64,000 bases of DNA, taken from positions 13,912,201-13,976,200 of the forward strand of contig CM051028.1 of NCBI GenBank assembly GCA_027627225.1, written 5' to 3'. Under the pieces are notes generated by a model. It was not told where the DNA came from. It saw nothing but the letters and a program-made list of their open reading frames with translations, and did no database searches. The DNA is from Congeria kusceri. Taxonomy: Eukaryota > Mollusca > Bivalvia > Myida > Dreissenidae. Shown here piece after piece: positions 1 through 12,271 of this stretch; the first letter of the stretch is position 1; each line of letters begins with the position of its first letter. A program made the position numbers and the translations under genes.

Positions 1-549
1 TAGACATTGCAGAAGATTTCTAAAATGTTTTAAATAATAAATTTTTACACATATACACCTCTAACAGTCTGATTTTCATTTCTTTGTGTAAAATTTAAAT
101 TTTGCGCGTAAATGTACACTATGTTTTTATTTTTTGTGCATATCTTGTGAGTTCCCATGCAAAATGTGCGCATGTAAGCGCCTTCACCGGTCAACCCCTT
201 TAGTTTGCGCAGACAGTAACTTGAGAAGTTTTTGTGCAATCATTATGAAACCTGAGGGTAGTGTTAGTAGGCATAAAAGGAAGCCTAAGTCTCTTTTTCT
301 GCATAATTGCTCTTGTTATACTTGCGTTATGCCCCGTAAGGCGACACATCCGACTCATGAAATTGTTCCTGTAAAGTGTTTTGATCAAATAAAACTTTTA
401 TAGTGAGAACTTACATAAAATATTATAGCTGCTTTGGTTTGGAAATAAAGCAAGATACAGGCCTTTGTTGTCAGTCTACAGTCTCTTGTTTTAATAAACT
501 AATGATGTAGTTTGCAAAACGAACTACAATATGACCATTACTGTTGCAG

Positions 550-2997
550 CACAATATACTTCAGGGTCAGACCTTACCCCAGTTCGATGGCACTCACGAC
601 GATGACGACACTATCTCAACGGAACACTCAGATATCGACGCAAACACAGAATCTTCCCGGTGTGTATCACAGTCATCAAGTGGTGCATGTGGAGGTGCTA
701 ATGAACTTGTAGAAATAGAAATTGAAGCCTCGCCAAAACTGGCTCGAAGATTACGTCAAGAAATGAAGCGGCAGAAAGTTCGTAGTCGTGTGTCACAGCT
801 TGATGGGAAGCACGATACAAGTTCCTCCGAGGCAGATGATTTTGATGATGATGATGATAACAATGATGATGATGACGAAAAGGAAGACGGAGAGGCTGAA
901 GGAGAAGAAGAGGTTAGTGTTTTTAGTGTAAATAAGGAAATAAACAAACTGTGGTGCAGTATTGTATTGCTAAATAAGTGAACATTTCATTTGGTTGTAT
1001 TTTAATAATTATTATAAATAAGTATTAGCACAGTGTTTAGTATAAAGTGGAAAAGAAGTTTGTTTTCACCTGAAAGAAAAAAAATATAGAAAGCAGATTT
1101 TAACAATGGTATTGTCTAACTTATGCTAATACCAAATCATTGTATTTTGTGGATACAAAAATGTTAAAAAGTTCCTATCAATAATTATGCCATATTTTGT
1201 GGATAAAAATGTTAAAAGATCAAATCATCAGATGATTCAGTGAGATTCCCTGCCCAACATTAGAAAACAGCACTGGAAGGCCAGAAATTAACAAATTATG
1301 ACAGTAAAATAATTTGATGTGGTCCTAGGAAAAGTTGTGATGTGTGTAACACGATGCATCTGCTCTTGTACCAGGAGCCGTTAAACTCAGAAGATGACCT
1401 CAGTGAAGAGGACCCTTCGGAGCTGTTTGACACGGACAACGTAGTAGTTTGTCAGTTCGAGAAGGTTTGTGTTATTGTTTGTTTGAAACGGACAACGTAG
1501 TAGTTTGTCAGTTCGAGAAGGTTTGTGTTATTGTTTGTTTGACACGGACAACGTAGTAGTTTGTCAGTTCGAGAAGGTTTGTGTTATTGTTTGTTTGACA
1601 TGGAAAACGTAGTAGTTTGTCAGTTCGAGAAGGTTTGTGTTATTGTTTGTTTGACACGGAAAACGTCGTAGTTTGTCAGTTCGAGAAGGTTTGTGTTATT
1701 GTTTGTTTGACATGGAAAACGTAGTAGTTTGTCAGTTCGAGAAGGTTTGTGTTATTGTTTGTTTGACACGGACAACGTAGTCGTCTGTCAGTTCGAGAAG
1801 GTTGGTTTTATTGTTTGTTTGACACTGGCAATGTAGTCATCTGACAGTTCGAGATGGTTTGTGTTATTGTTTGTTTGACAAGGACAATGTGGTAGTCTGT
1901 CAGTTCGAGAAGGTTTGTGTTACCTTTTGTTTGACACAAACGACTTAGTCAGTTTGAGTAGGTTTGCGTTATTGCTTACACGAACAATGTAGTCGTCTGT
2001 CAGGTTTATGTTATTATTGACACAGACAAGATATTGGTCTGTCAGTTCGAGAAGGTTGGTTTTATTGTTTACAAATTGTTGATCGTTATAAAATATTTCA
2101 ATATTTAGCTGGTGAATTTTGTGTGCAGTACATGGTTGTTTCTTTAAAGAATTACCTTAAATTCATAGTAAACAATATAGAGAAGAGAAGATGGGCTCTT
2201 TATATTTACCAGTTTAGTATGTATTCAGTTTCATGTGAGGGTTAAAAGGAATTAAATGAAAAAGTTTATATTAGCCAGATCATATTGATGTATTTGCACC
2301 AATGAGTGTTCAGATATAAACCATCATGACAATAAAGCAGGCATAAAAACATACATTTTAGTTTTGAAGTTGTTTTAAAAAATGTATTAATTTCACACTA
2401 AAATGTCTGTTGTGGAGTGATTATTTTTATGCCCCAAGCATCTTGATGCAGGAGTCATATAGTGATCGTCCTGTCCGTCCTTCCGTCCATCCTTCGGTCC
2501 GTGATGAGGTTAAGGAGATTTTACCCTTTTGTCTAGCACCAACACCGCTTGCTACAACACTTGGATACTTACACAGTTGTTGCTTATGACTATCCCCAAT
2601 CCATCCATATCCCCCAACCTCACCTTGACCTTGACCTAATTTGCACTTAGAATAATTCAAATGGGCTGTTTCTTGGTTAACTAGATTTTACCGTTCGTCT
2701 AGCACCTACACCGCTTGCTACAATACTTGGATACTTACACAGTTGTTGCTTATGACCATCCCCAATCCCCCCATATCACCCATCTTCACTTTGATCTTGA
2801 CCTAATTTGGACTAAGAAATTGGCTACCAAGCACCAACTGGGGGCATGTGTGTTTATCAAACACAGAATCTTGTTGTTGTTTTTTTCAGATCAGTAGAAA
2901 CAAAGGGAAATGGAAGTTTAATCTTAAGGATGGAATCATGAATCTGGATGGGAAGGACTATGTGTTCCAAAAAGGAACTGGGGAAGCAGACTGGTAG
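550..2997 (+). CDS. GTF2A1: TFIIA large subunit (alpha/beta), last three coding exons
   Basis: Three exons joined in phase 0: about 550-912 (acceptor TTGCAG, alternative acceptor at 564; donor GAG|GTTAGT), 1375-1464 (CAG|GAGCCG to GAGAAG|GTTTGT) and 2890-2997 (TTTTTTCAG|ATCAGT to stop TAG 2995-2997). The first encodes a basic segment (PKLARRLRQEMKRQK) then a long Asp/Glu tract; the second reads EPLNSEDDLSEEDPSELFDT, then DNVVVCQFEK; the third reads NKGKWKFNLKDGIMNLDGKD and ends in GEADW. This is the acidic linker followed by the conserved C-terminal beta-barrel half of the TFIIA alpha/beta precursor, which with the gamma subunit stabilises TBP on the TATA box in the RNA polymerase II preinitiation complex. 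The N-terminal helical domain must lie upstream of the window. The second intron carries a tandem array derived from the exon 2 end. Identification rests on recognition of the C-terminal motif and is firm. Confidence 0.95.
1429..2072 (+). repeat. Intronic minisatellite made from exon end plus splice donor
   Basis: About 11 tandem copies with a 56 bp period, degenerating rightwards. The first unit begins inside the GTF2A1 exon (GACACGGACAACGTAGTAG) and runs through CAGTTCGAGAAG|GTTTGTG into the intron. Every good copy therefore repeats the last ~36 exon bases and the 5' splice site. Confidence 0.9.
2426..2890 (+). repeat. Dispersed 'ATGCCCC' repeat with an internal duplication
   Basis: It begins TTTATGCCCCAAGCATC followed by a CCGTCC-rich stretch. 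A block of about 110 bp (ACCGCTTGCTACAA...CTTGACCTAATTTG) occurs at about 2546-2645 and again at 2708-2808. This type of repeat is common in mollusc genomes. It fills the last GTF2A1 intron up to the acceptor. Confidence 0.6.
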
Positions 2998-3206
2998 TGA
3001 TTTCTGTCTGAAAAAAAGAATGAATTTTGTGATGAGAATGGAAAAAACTACAGTTAAAATGAGTGTGAACATATACTGGAAACTAGTGTATATTTTTGTT
3101 AAAAGCATACAAAGCTAGTCTATTACCAGTTGAATACAAACTAACCAGAAATCTGAGGACTTTGAGTGTTAAATTTGTTAAAGAAGTATGTTGTCCATGT
3201 GGTTAC

Positions 3207-3496
3207 CAGGGGTGTGGAAATAGCACATTCATTCACTTTCCTATATGGACAAGCTAATTGCAAAAATCTACTTGTCTGTCAGCAAAATTTACTTGTCCAA
3301 ACAAAACACAATGTTTCTTTAGTTGTTTTAACATAAATTACATATAAGTGCAATAATTAAAACCCAACTTTTACATCATTTTCACACACTGAAATTTTAA
3401 GTATTGTCTGCAGACAACTAGACTGTAAAAGTTTACTTGTCTGATGGTAAAATTAACCATATCTGACAAGTTGGGCATAGGATTTCCGCACCCTTG
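3207..3496. mobile_element. Short inverted-repeat element (hAT-like ends)
   Basis: It starts CAGGGGTGTGGAAAT and ends ATTTCCGCACCCTTG, an imperfect terminal inverted repeat with 13 of 15 positions matching. The interior is AT-rich with no ORF. It lies about 210 bp after the GTF2A1 stop codon, so it may be in or just past the 3' UTR. CAGGGG ends suggest a non-autonomous hAT element; no clear target duplication was found. Confidence 0.55.
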
Positions 3497-4210
3497 GTTA
3501 GAAACTACAGTCCATTGCTACTGACATTTGTCAGACCATAACATTTATTATTCCAAAGTTGGGTCGTGTGTTATGAATATGTACCTCTTACTGAGTTAGG
3601 GACACATTATTGCATTTTCTTTTCTTGTTTATCTTGTTATTATCATTTCCCGTGAACAACAACATTGCCCGTCGGACAATGTCTGGGTACCGTATCAACT
3701 CTGACCCTTTCTGGTCGTGATTTTCACGCATCACCACTTGGAAGAAAATTTGAAGCGGCCGTGCGTGCCATGATATCGTCCTAAAGAAGACAACAGAAGT
3801 AAAGTCAGATGCATTAAGTGTCATATATTATGGGGATAAGGTGTTGACACTTTAAGAAAACGAGCATTTTTGCTCTTGTCAAAATCGATCTGCCTGGCTA
3901 ATATTTATGTTCTCTTATATCACAAAAGTGAATATCTTATAAAACCATAGTTTACGATGTTACTTACATCAAACAGATGTGTTTGTATAGGTGTTTATAC
4001 TGGTTTCACTCTTTTGTTTTCTATAAGCGTCTGATGTCAAAGATGGTTCCTCTATGGTGTTGTTAAGTTGCCAAGCTTTTTTCAAAAGTTTTTAACTAAT
4101 ATCTCAGAATGTAAATAGTTATTGATGCATTTACTTTTTTGTTTGTTTCATGTATTATATGAATGTGGACAGTATTTTATTGAAATGCAAGAACAATTCT
4201 GTACACATTT
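3497..4210. other. No gene seen
   Basis: AT-rich sequence downstream of GTF2A1. Short open frames here have no recognisable protein features, and no RNA gene was seen. Confidence 0.5.
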
Positions 4211-4224
4211 CCCCCTTGAATTTT

Positions 4225-4512
4225 CGGGCGGGCTAGCTCAGTTGGTAGAACGATGGACTTCAAATCCGAGGATCGCGGGTTCGATTCCCAGCCCGACCAC
4301 ATAACTTGTGTGGGGATTGGTCATGAAATTATTTCTACGGCCATTCTCCCTCTACCTCTGATTCAAGTAGGGCAGTTGTCAGTTACTGGCATAAGTATGT
4401 GCACTTAGTACTGGTAAACCAGCTTACCCAGGAAAAGTGTGAGTAGGTTAACTGACCGCCGTTATATGACTGAAATACTGTTGAATACAGCGAAAAATCC
4501 AAACAAACAAAA
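4225..4512 (+). mobile_element. tRNA-derived SINE, full length, with target duplication
   Basis: A tRNA-like head at about 4226-4300 carries an A box (TAGCTCAGTTGG) and a B box (GGTTCGATTCC). It is followed by a body of about 200 bp and a tail containing GTTATATGACTGAAATACTG and AAACAAACAAAA. A perfect 14 bp direct repeat, CCCCCTTGAATTTT, flanks it at 4211-4224 and 4513-4526, which marks target-primed insertion. The tail is of the kind seen in molluscan V-SINE (RUDI-like) families. The same body and tail recur reversed at 14909-15063, and the tail alone near 9660-9690. Confidence 0.85.
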
Positions 4513-4911
4513 CCCCCTTGAATTTTGAAAAATAAACCTGGATCATCAAACTAGCTCCATCATTTGACGAATGCTTTTCCTCAGATAAATAGAATATAGA
4601 GTACACAAAGCATATCAGATATGTGATGACACCTAAGACTAGTTGTAATTTACAAGTATGTTGTGTGGTCTTAGTTTTACCTCTAATTACCATTTACGAA
4701 AAGGTGTTAATCATCTTGTAGGCAAACCTTCAAACCCTTGAACCTTTGCAGCACCAAGCCGAGTTGTGAATAGTGTTACTTGAACTTTATACTACTGAGA
4801 CTCTTGAGAGAAAGGGTAAATGTTCGCCATTACACTGCTGCACTGTTTTCATCACAGTCATTTCATTCCATGTTTATGTAGGTGTTAACCTGCAAGTAGC
4901 GTTACCAGTGA

Positions 4912-5520
4912 TTTTTATGCCCCCACAAAGTGGTATTCATTAAGCATTGCACTTGTCTGTAGGTACATACGAGGCGCGTCGTGGGAAAACCGGTCTTAAT
5001 GCATGTGCGTAAAGTGTTGTCCCGGATTAGCCTGTGCAGTCGGCACAGGCTAATCTCGGATGGCACTTTCAGCTTTTATGGTATTTTCTGTTTCAAGGAA
5101 GTCTCTTCTAAACGTAAATCCACTATAGGCGTAAAGTGCCGTCCTGGATTACCCTGTGCGGACTGCACAGGCTAATCGGGGACGACACTTTACACACATG
5201 TAGTAAGTCCGGTTTTCCCACGATGCGCCTCGTACGTACTTTTTGAAATTTTGCAGACCCAACTCCTATTTAACTGCTTGGAAGATTTCGCTCAAACTTT
5301 TACAGCTGAAGAACCTTAACACATAGGCGATCGTAAAGGAAGGAATTTTGGCTTCGACCAATTTCGGCAGAATTATGACCCTTTTTCATTTTTTCCTGTA
5401 TAGAATAGATATGAAACAAATTTATGGAGAAAAAGTAAGTGTTGGCAACATGCCGTTTGTCTGTGTCCAAACATGTGTCGTGGGAGCATCCGTGTCTGTG
5501 ACACATCTCGTTTTTCCCAG
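4912..5520 (+). repeat. 'ATGCCCCC' dispersed repeat split by a palindromic element
   Basis: The left part (TTTTTATGCCCCCACAAAG) and the right part (from about 5236, through CATCCGTGTCTGTGACACAT to TCTCGTTT) look like one molluscan dispersed repeat interrupted at 4971-5231. A 172-codon open frame over 5348-5866 has no ATG start and no recognisable motif, so it is not called as a gene. Confidence 0.45.
4971..5231 (+). mobile_element. Palindromic element family A, copy 1
   Basis: About 260 bp. The ends are inverted repeats (GAGGCGCGTCGTGGGAAAAC and its complement at the right). Two internal hairpin segments contain GATTAGCCTGTGC / GCACAGGCTAATC, and the centre holds TTTTATGGTATTTTCTGTTT. No coding capacity, so it looks like a MITE or other non-autonomous foldback element. 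Six more copies lie in this window. Confidence 0.85.
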
Positions 5521-5974
5521 CTTTGGGAGGAGTCCAGTACCCATCCAGACGGGATTGTTAGCATCGTCACATCTGGTTGCTAAACATTTTTTATGGAAAT
5601 TTAGTTCATTAATCGAAGTAGTGGCGTATTGGTTGAACAAAGTGTGTATTTTGGGGTTTATTCAAAAGCTTGCATATTATGTCAAGAATGTACGACGTAA
5701 TGTTACATTTCATGAGATATTGGGAATTTGTTATTACAGAATTCGTTTGCAATCCATGTGGAAACAGTATCGCTACAACTTTTTTGTGTCTGGAAATGGG
5801 TCCTTTTATAAAAGAAGGAAACTAATCACTACGTACAGCTGTCCTGTGTGTAATTGCAATATCTGAAACAAGATTCATATGTGTAAATTATTGTAATTTT
5901 TATATGTTTAAAATTCAAAGTTTTTGCTTGTTTGTGTGTACATTTGAAAGACATTCAATTTGCACATTTAATAT

Positions 5975-6214
5975 GAGGTCTGTTGTGGGAAAAACGGGCT
6001 TAATGCATGTGCTAAATTGTTGTCCACACAGGCTAATAGGGGACAACACTATCCGCTTTTATGGTATTTTCTGTATTAAGGAAGTATCTTCTAAACATAA
6101 ATCCACTGTAGGCGGAAAATGACGTCCTGGATTAGCCTGGGCAGACTGCACAGGCTAATCGGGGATGACACTTTATGCAAATGCATAAAGCCAGGTTTTC
6201 CCACGACATGCCTC
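5975..6214 (+). mobile_element. Palindromic element family A, copy 2
   Basis: Same ends and central TTTTATGGTATTTTCTGT as copy 1, more diverged (TIR GAGGTCTGTTGTGGGAAAAA). Confidence 0.8.
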
Positions 6215-8150
6215 TTATTATTTTAATGTACTACGTTATTATAGCTTTAAAATGTTCACTTGAGAATTATTGCTAAAAGGTTATCTTAGAAGTTGTACAA
6301 TAATTGTTAGACATAAAATCCCTGATTATTTGCTGTATATAATAAAATGTTGTAGTAAAAATCTGGTTTTGTAGAATTGAACATCTGCTATTACCTATCT
6401 CTAAGGTAGCTTCAGTTGAATGTTACCACTATACATTAGTAGTCTTCTGCATGAACTCCTTTCCTTTCAAGTGAAATTGCTCAAATGTGATTGATATTGT
6501 TATGTATTGTAGATTTGCTTTAATTTAAGGTACGGCTGTTGGTTGGTAAATATATAACCTGAGTAAAAACGAATAGATTTTCCTATTTAAATAAATTAGT
6601 AAGGTCGTTTTCCAGAAACATCTTAAGTCAAGTATCTTGCTGAAGTGATATTGTGTGAAGTGTTTATTAATTATCAACTTATTATCAACTATTGTTTACG
6701 TAAAGTGTGTATGTACGATCTTTCATGTTAATTATTTTTAAAATATAACATATGAAAGTGACAATAAAATTTGAAATTAAACAGAAAAAACATAACGATG
6801 ACAAAGGAACAGTTCAATATGAAAGAAATCAATAAGTACTGGTGTCGACTTTTGCATGGTTTATTGGTGTGGTGTAACCTAAACCAACAGTCAAGTCAAC
6901 GTATATCCATGTATTTGGGTGTCCGCTTGTACAGACGAAAACTATTTCATGATGAAAAACTTGCTTATTGTGCATTTAAAAGCAATGTTTGTTCTTAACT
7001 TGTATTCCATTTTAAATAGAAATATATGTTAATTAACTTTATTTTGTTAATTGTATTTATACCACTAATTCTGCTGTAAGATCGTACATGCACACTTTAA
7101 CTATGAAGGGATTCACAAATTAATATGTAGTTCTACAAATATTACATTACAAATATTACATTACAAAAATTTATACTTGAGAGAAAATATTTTAAAATAA
7201 ACTTAAGATGTTTCTGGAATTTGGACACATAATATTCCAGTGGGTACATTGTTCAGAATGTCCAATTTTAGCTTAAAATAAATATTTGAAAATCTCTTAA
7301 AATAAAAGCTTAAAGTGAAAGCTTGTGCTACATTGTTTTCTACTGAATACTGTGAAGGTAAAGTTAAAAAAAAAATTTTTTTTTTTTTTTTTTTTTTTGG
7401 CACAGTTATTTGAATGAGGGATACATAAAAGTTTGTGTGTTGTTATTTAACATTTAGATTTACAAATGTTCATGCACTGTTATGTACATATCTGCTGTTG
7501 ACAGTTTATTTTTTGCACACATCAATACAATGTCTTTGCCTAGACGAAAGTACGGTAATATTCAGTTTCTAAATATTTTGTCTTGTGCAATGGGTTCTTA
7601 ATTATGTTTGGTTAAATCAAACAAATGTTGGGAAATATTTTGTAGGAACAGAAAAACAAAATATGTACAAGGGCATAAGCACAGGTGTTACTGTCAATTT
7701 TACAATCGGTAATCAAGCATGGATACACAAGTTATGTCCATTTGCTTAATGATAAATGGATTTGATATTCTGATTTCTGCCCATGTATTTTACAGAGGCA
7801 AGTAGTTAGTGTTGTTTTGATAATTACTGTTGTAAAGTTAGTGGTTGGTTTGATTAAAAAAATTCAAACAAAACTTGGTGCTTCTGCGCAATTATGAATC
7901 CCAAGGATATTTTCATTGATGAAAAATGAATATTTTCATGTCGGACAGTGTTGTAAACTTTCTGCTGAGTGTTTGAAATTGTTGCTAGCACAAGCACAAT
8001 AAAACGATAGTGAAGGATTTTATAATTTGCATTTGCACAATTAGATTATCGCCTTATTTTGAATCACTTTGCGATGGTAATGCTGTGCCTGTTGTGCTAG
8101 AGCATGTCTTTTGATATCTCGAAAACAGTTTGTTATTCTTCTCATTATTG
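6215..8150. other. No gene seen
   Basis: AT-rich sequence. A poly-A then poly-T run sits at about 7365-7398. Open frames are short and without recognisable features. Confidence 0.5.
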
Positions 8151-8151
8151 T

Positions 8152-8657
8152 GGGCCTGTAGTCACCAACTCATTCTTGGACTTAACACTAAAGAATAGAC
8201 CTAGACTCAAAAATAGACCTAGACTAAAGAATAGACTTACGACTAAAGAATAGACCTAGATTCAAGAATAGACCTAGATTCAAGAATAGACCTAGACTCA
8301 AAAATAGACCTAGACTAAAGAATAGACCTAGATTCAAGAATAGACCTAGATTCAAGAATAGACCTAGACTCAAGAATAGACCTAGACTCAAGAATAGACC
8401 TAGACTCAAGAATAGACTTAAGACTAAAAAATAGACTTAGACTCAAGAAAAATACTTCACCGCTTCAAATATTCTGGGTATCAATGTTGCGTATTTCATT
8501 AACAAATCGTTCTACATAAAGAATGATGTAATTAGAGATAGTGAAGGTGAATACCAAGTTAGATTCAACCCTTAAGGCGCTCTTTAAACAGTACAATTTC
8601 AAGAATATTCTTTATTCTTAGTCTTAAGTCTAAAAATAGGTTGGTGAATATGGGCCC
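8152..8657. mobile_element. Inverted-repeat element family B, copy 1, carrying an 18 bp array
   Basis: Left end GGGCCTGTAGTCACCAACTC and right end GGTTGGTGAATATGGGCCC are inverted repeats. The interior starts with an array of about 15 copies of an 18 bp unit (GAATAGACCTAGATTCAA) at about 8180-8450, which grew from the sequence next to the left end. Other family B copies lack the expansion and are ~265 bp. Confidence 0.75.
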
Positions 8658-9253
8658 AGGAATATTCCAGAAACATCTTAAGTGAAATCTTATCCTTCGC
8701 TTTAAAATCATCATTTTTCTTAAGCATTTTATTTCATGTATACATGAAAGTCTGCTAAATGTACACTAATTTTCAACTGATCATTAACTCCTATTTACTT
8801 AACTATTATTGGATTCATTAATTGATATGTAATTTAAAAAAATTACCTTACAAAAATTGGAACTTAAGTAAAAATATTTTAAGATAAACTTAAGATGTTT
8901 CTGGAATATGGCCCCAGTTCCAATGTAGTCTCAGTATTTTGTTTGTACTGATTTCTTTAGCTTAAGACTTTTTTGTTAAACTTTAACTGCTCACTTAACC
9001 AAATACAGAAGTTTGACTTCTCTGTCCGAAAAGCACGCTTTGATCAAAATCATGTTTTATCTGGACATGCCTTATAACTGGATAGCCACATCAATTACTG
9101 ATATGTTTGGATCGTGCAGTTTTCACTTGATTCTGTCACCAAAAGACAAATACACGTGTAGATACAGAAGTTTTTTTATTACAGTGTGTGTTGTTCTGAT
9201 CAAGTATTATTTATTGATTCTCTAAACTAAGATTTTGATCATGTGGTATATTT

Positions 9254-9440
9254 GAGGAGTGTCGTGGGAAACCCGGGCTTAATGCATATGCGTAAAGTGG
9301 TGTCGTCCTGGATCAGCTTTTATGGTATTTTCTGTTTCAAGGAAGTCTCTTCTAAATGTAAATTTTCTGTGGGCAGAAAGTGTCGTCCCGGATTAGCCTT
9401 ATGCACATGCATCAAGCCCGCTTTTCCCTCGACACGCCAC
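9254..9440 (+). mobile_element. Palindromic element family A, copy 3 (internally deleted)
   Basis: Starts GAGGAGTGTCGTGGGAAACC and ends CGACACGCCAC. Parts of both internal hairpins are missing relative to copy 1. Confidence 0.75.
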
Positions 9441-10590
9441 ATATAGATTTGAGTTGTTGTCAGAGGTTTGTGTGCTTTTGTTTCCATGAAAAATTTACTT
9501 TTTGTTGAACTGTTGATAAATAAAAGAACTCCTCACTTCTGTCTGCTGAAGTAGTGTTTATTACATTTCTACATTTGACATCCTGCTTTCACATATTGTC
9601 ATATCTTCATATGTATTAAATATTGATGTGAACAGAATTACCACTTTATTGTAAAAATAGTCACCGCCGTGATATGACTGAAATACTGAAAATCAAAGGG
9701 TTGAACGCTGAAAGACTGCGGCTTGCCACATTAAGTTTAAGGTCACGACAAAATATAAGTACATTTTCAAGAAAACTAGTTTTTCATTAATAATGTTTCA
9801 AAATAATATGTTATTTATGGGTGATAAGTTGTAAGCATTTGATGTCGTATTGAACATTTTATGTAAAATAAGACAATGCATAAAACAAACAACAGAACGT
9901 GAATAAAATTAGTCTTCAATGCCATTTATAAAACAGTGTTAATAAACAGAAAGGAATATGTGCGTATGCTTAAAGGACTAAGCTTAATGCGCCCCTATCT
10001 GTACTGGTAGTTCATTTCCGAAAGTCATATATGCATATTTCAAAAGTGCAACGGTCATTTTATTCCTGCCAACATTCATACAATGGAGTCCGCTTTTTGG
10101 ATAAAACTACGAAAGCTTTCCACAATTTACATATTACACGACGCCCGCGCCTGACCTTCGAGATGCGAACTGGAACTTAACGTAATCAAACGTATTTATG
10201 CACTTTATCAGTTAGCAACACACAGAGAAATATAACGAATTGTCAGAATCAGCTATGAGAATAGGCTATGTACTTGTAGATTATGAATAAAAGACTATGC
10301 TGATTGTTTGTTATTCTTTTAATCGGATCTGATTGGCAGTGTGATCAGTGATCTCCCCTCCTCCACGATATTGAAATCAGAGAAGCAGGGGAGGTCACTG
10401 TGCAATTGCCATCTCGTCTGGAGGTGAAGACTACACTTATGGCTTTAATCGCCTTTATGTTGTTCTTGATATATATTTTTGAATGATTTTGTCCAAATGC
10501 TTCCGTTTTTTTGCAGTCTAGACGTTTGAATAATGTTTCAAATGATACTAAAATCTGTGAATAAATTCCTTTCATGTATGATGTTTTTAT
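9441..10590. other. No gene seen
   Basis: Contains a SINE-tail fragment near 9660 (GCCGTGATATGACTGAAATA). Otherwise unremarkable AT-rich sequence. Confidence 0.45.
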
Positions 10591-10798
10591 TGGTTTAAAC
10601 CTATTTATTTTAGCTCGATTGCATCGAAAGCCTAAGGCTTATAGAGACACTCTCGAGTCCGTTTCCTGGGTAGAACCAGTACTTGGTGTCTTTGGGAGAG
10701 ATCTTGAGGACGCTCCCAGAGTGGGGATCGAACCCGGGACCTCCCGATCGCTAGGCGGACACCATATCCACTATGCCACCGCGACCTCATGTTTTTAT
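10591..10798 (-). mobile_element. tRNA-derived SINE, second family, full length
   Basis: On the minus strand it begins with a tRNA-like head (A-box region TGGCATAGTGG, B box GGTTCGATCCC) and continues through ACCAAGTACTGGTTCTACCC to a tail ATAAGCCTTAGGCTTTCGAT. The 10 bp repeat ATGTTTTTAT flanks it at 10581-10590 and 10799-10808 as a target duplication. A second copy is at 28764-28930. Confidence 0.85.
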
Positions 10799-10808
10799 GA
10801 ATTATATG

Positions 10809-11960
10809 TTCACATCCTAGTCGTAAATGCATTTTCATTTTGTTTATAGATACTCGAAATAATTAAAACTCGAGTGCATGGCAATTTGGACAGTAGTTTC
10901 ATTTACTTGTATGCTACATACATCTATGTTATACAGACTGTTTACAGAAAGCGATGTTACTCGATTGTCTATTAAATAATAATTATAATTATTACTTTGT
11001 TTTTGTGTTCAGAATTCATCTACATTATATAAAGATTTCAAAATTGCTTTACAAATTTCAGTCATTAATTGCTATGTCACTAATGATTACAATATGGCTA
11101 TGCCATAAATAACTTTCCACTTTGATACTGCATGTTCGGTATTATTAAAACTATTTTTTTTTAAATCCATAGGGCATGACTACCTTTATTCTTATTTATT
11201 CATTGTACACTATGGAAATCAATAATAATTATATCTTTAAAAATAACATACATTTTCCGTAACCAGCAATCGTTCATGCCTTATGTGTTTTTTCGAATGC
11301 CGTCTTTCTTTTCATTTTTTTTTATTAACGCAGATTATGAGTGTTATGTTGATTTGTTCGTTAGTTACATCCTCATAAGGTATATGTATACATACAAATA
11401 TATGTGCATATTTTGGTGCTAGTGATAACGCGTGGAGATAATATTTGTCGACTTGTTGGTTATTTAGCTGCTGTGGTTACTTTATAAGAAATGTCAAAAC
11501 ATGGGTTGAACATGTCCAAATAGTGTTCTCATTACAACAACAAGTTAATAAATAAGTGTGCAAAATAAATAAGTGTGCAAAAGTACAATAAAAACATCAA
11601 ACAGTGTTGTCTGTATTCAGGGAAAATGAGTAAATAAAATAGTCACTGAAAAGTCAGTCGAGTCAGTGGATTTGGATATGATTTGCATGTGTGGAACTAC
11701 TATTGCAATTGGTTGAAGATACTAATAGGAATAATGAAACTCCAGAGACGTCATCAGGAGAGCCAGAGACGTCATCAGGAGAGAAACCCTTATTACCATC
11801 CGTTAGTCCTTAAGTTGACGCAATTGACCAATTGCCTATACAGTACAGGACAATACATACAACACAACACGAAATATAAAAATGATTACGACACAGACTT
11901 GGTTTCTAAGGTTCTAAACATATTATAAACCCTCACAAATTATTATTATTCTCATTACTG
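10809..11960. other. No gene; holds a dispersed-repeat copy
   Basis: About 11770-11890 matches, reversed, 31470-31560 (shared word GCAATTGGTCA and surrounding sequence). A ~22 bp direct duplication containing CCAGAGACGTCATCAGGAG is at about 11740-11783. No coding signal. Confidence 0.5.
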
Positions 11961-11961
11961 T

Positions 11962-11963
<2 letters not shown>

Positions 11964-12019
<56 letters not shown>

Positions 12020-12176
12020 ACTACTACTACTACTGCTACTACTACTACTACTACTACTGCTGCTGCTGCTACTACTACTACTACTGCTACTACTACTACT
12101 ACTACTACTGCTACTACTACTACTACTGCTGCTACTACTACTACTACTGCTACTACTACTACTACTACTGCTGCTG

Positions 12177-12208
<32 letters not shown>

Positions 12209-12245
12209 GCTACTGCTGCTGGTGCTACTACTACTACTGCTACTA
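11964..12245. repeat. CTA/CTG trinucleotide microsatellite
   Basis: About 280 bp of CTA repeats broken by blocks of CTG (GCTGCTGCTGCTGC), then AAT/ATT repeats to about 12270. Confidence 0.95.
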
Positions 12246-12271
12246 ATAATAATAATAATTATTATTGTTAT

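Noticed and set aside
5348..5866. 172-codon open frame on the + strand
   Set aside because: No ATG start, no recognisable motif, and the left part overlaps a dispersed repeat.
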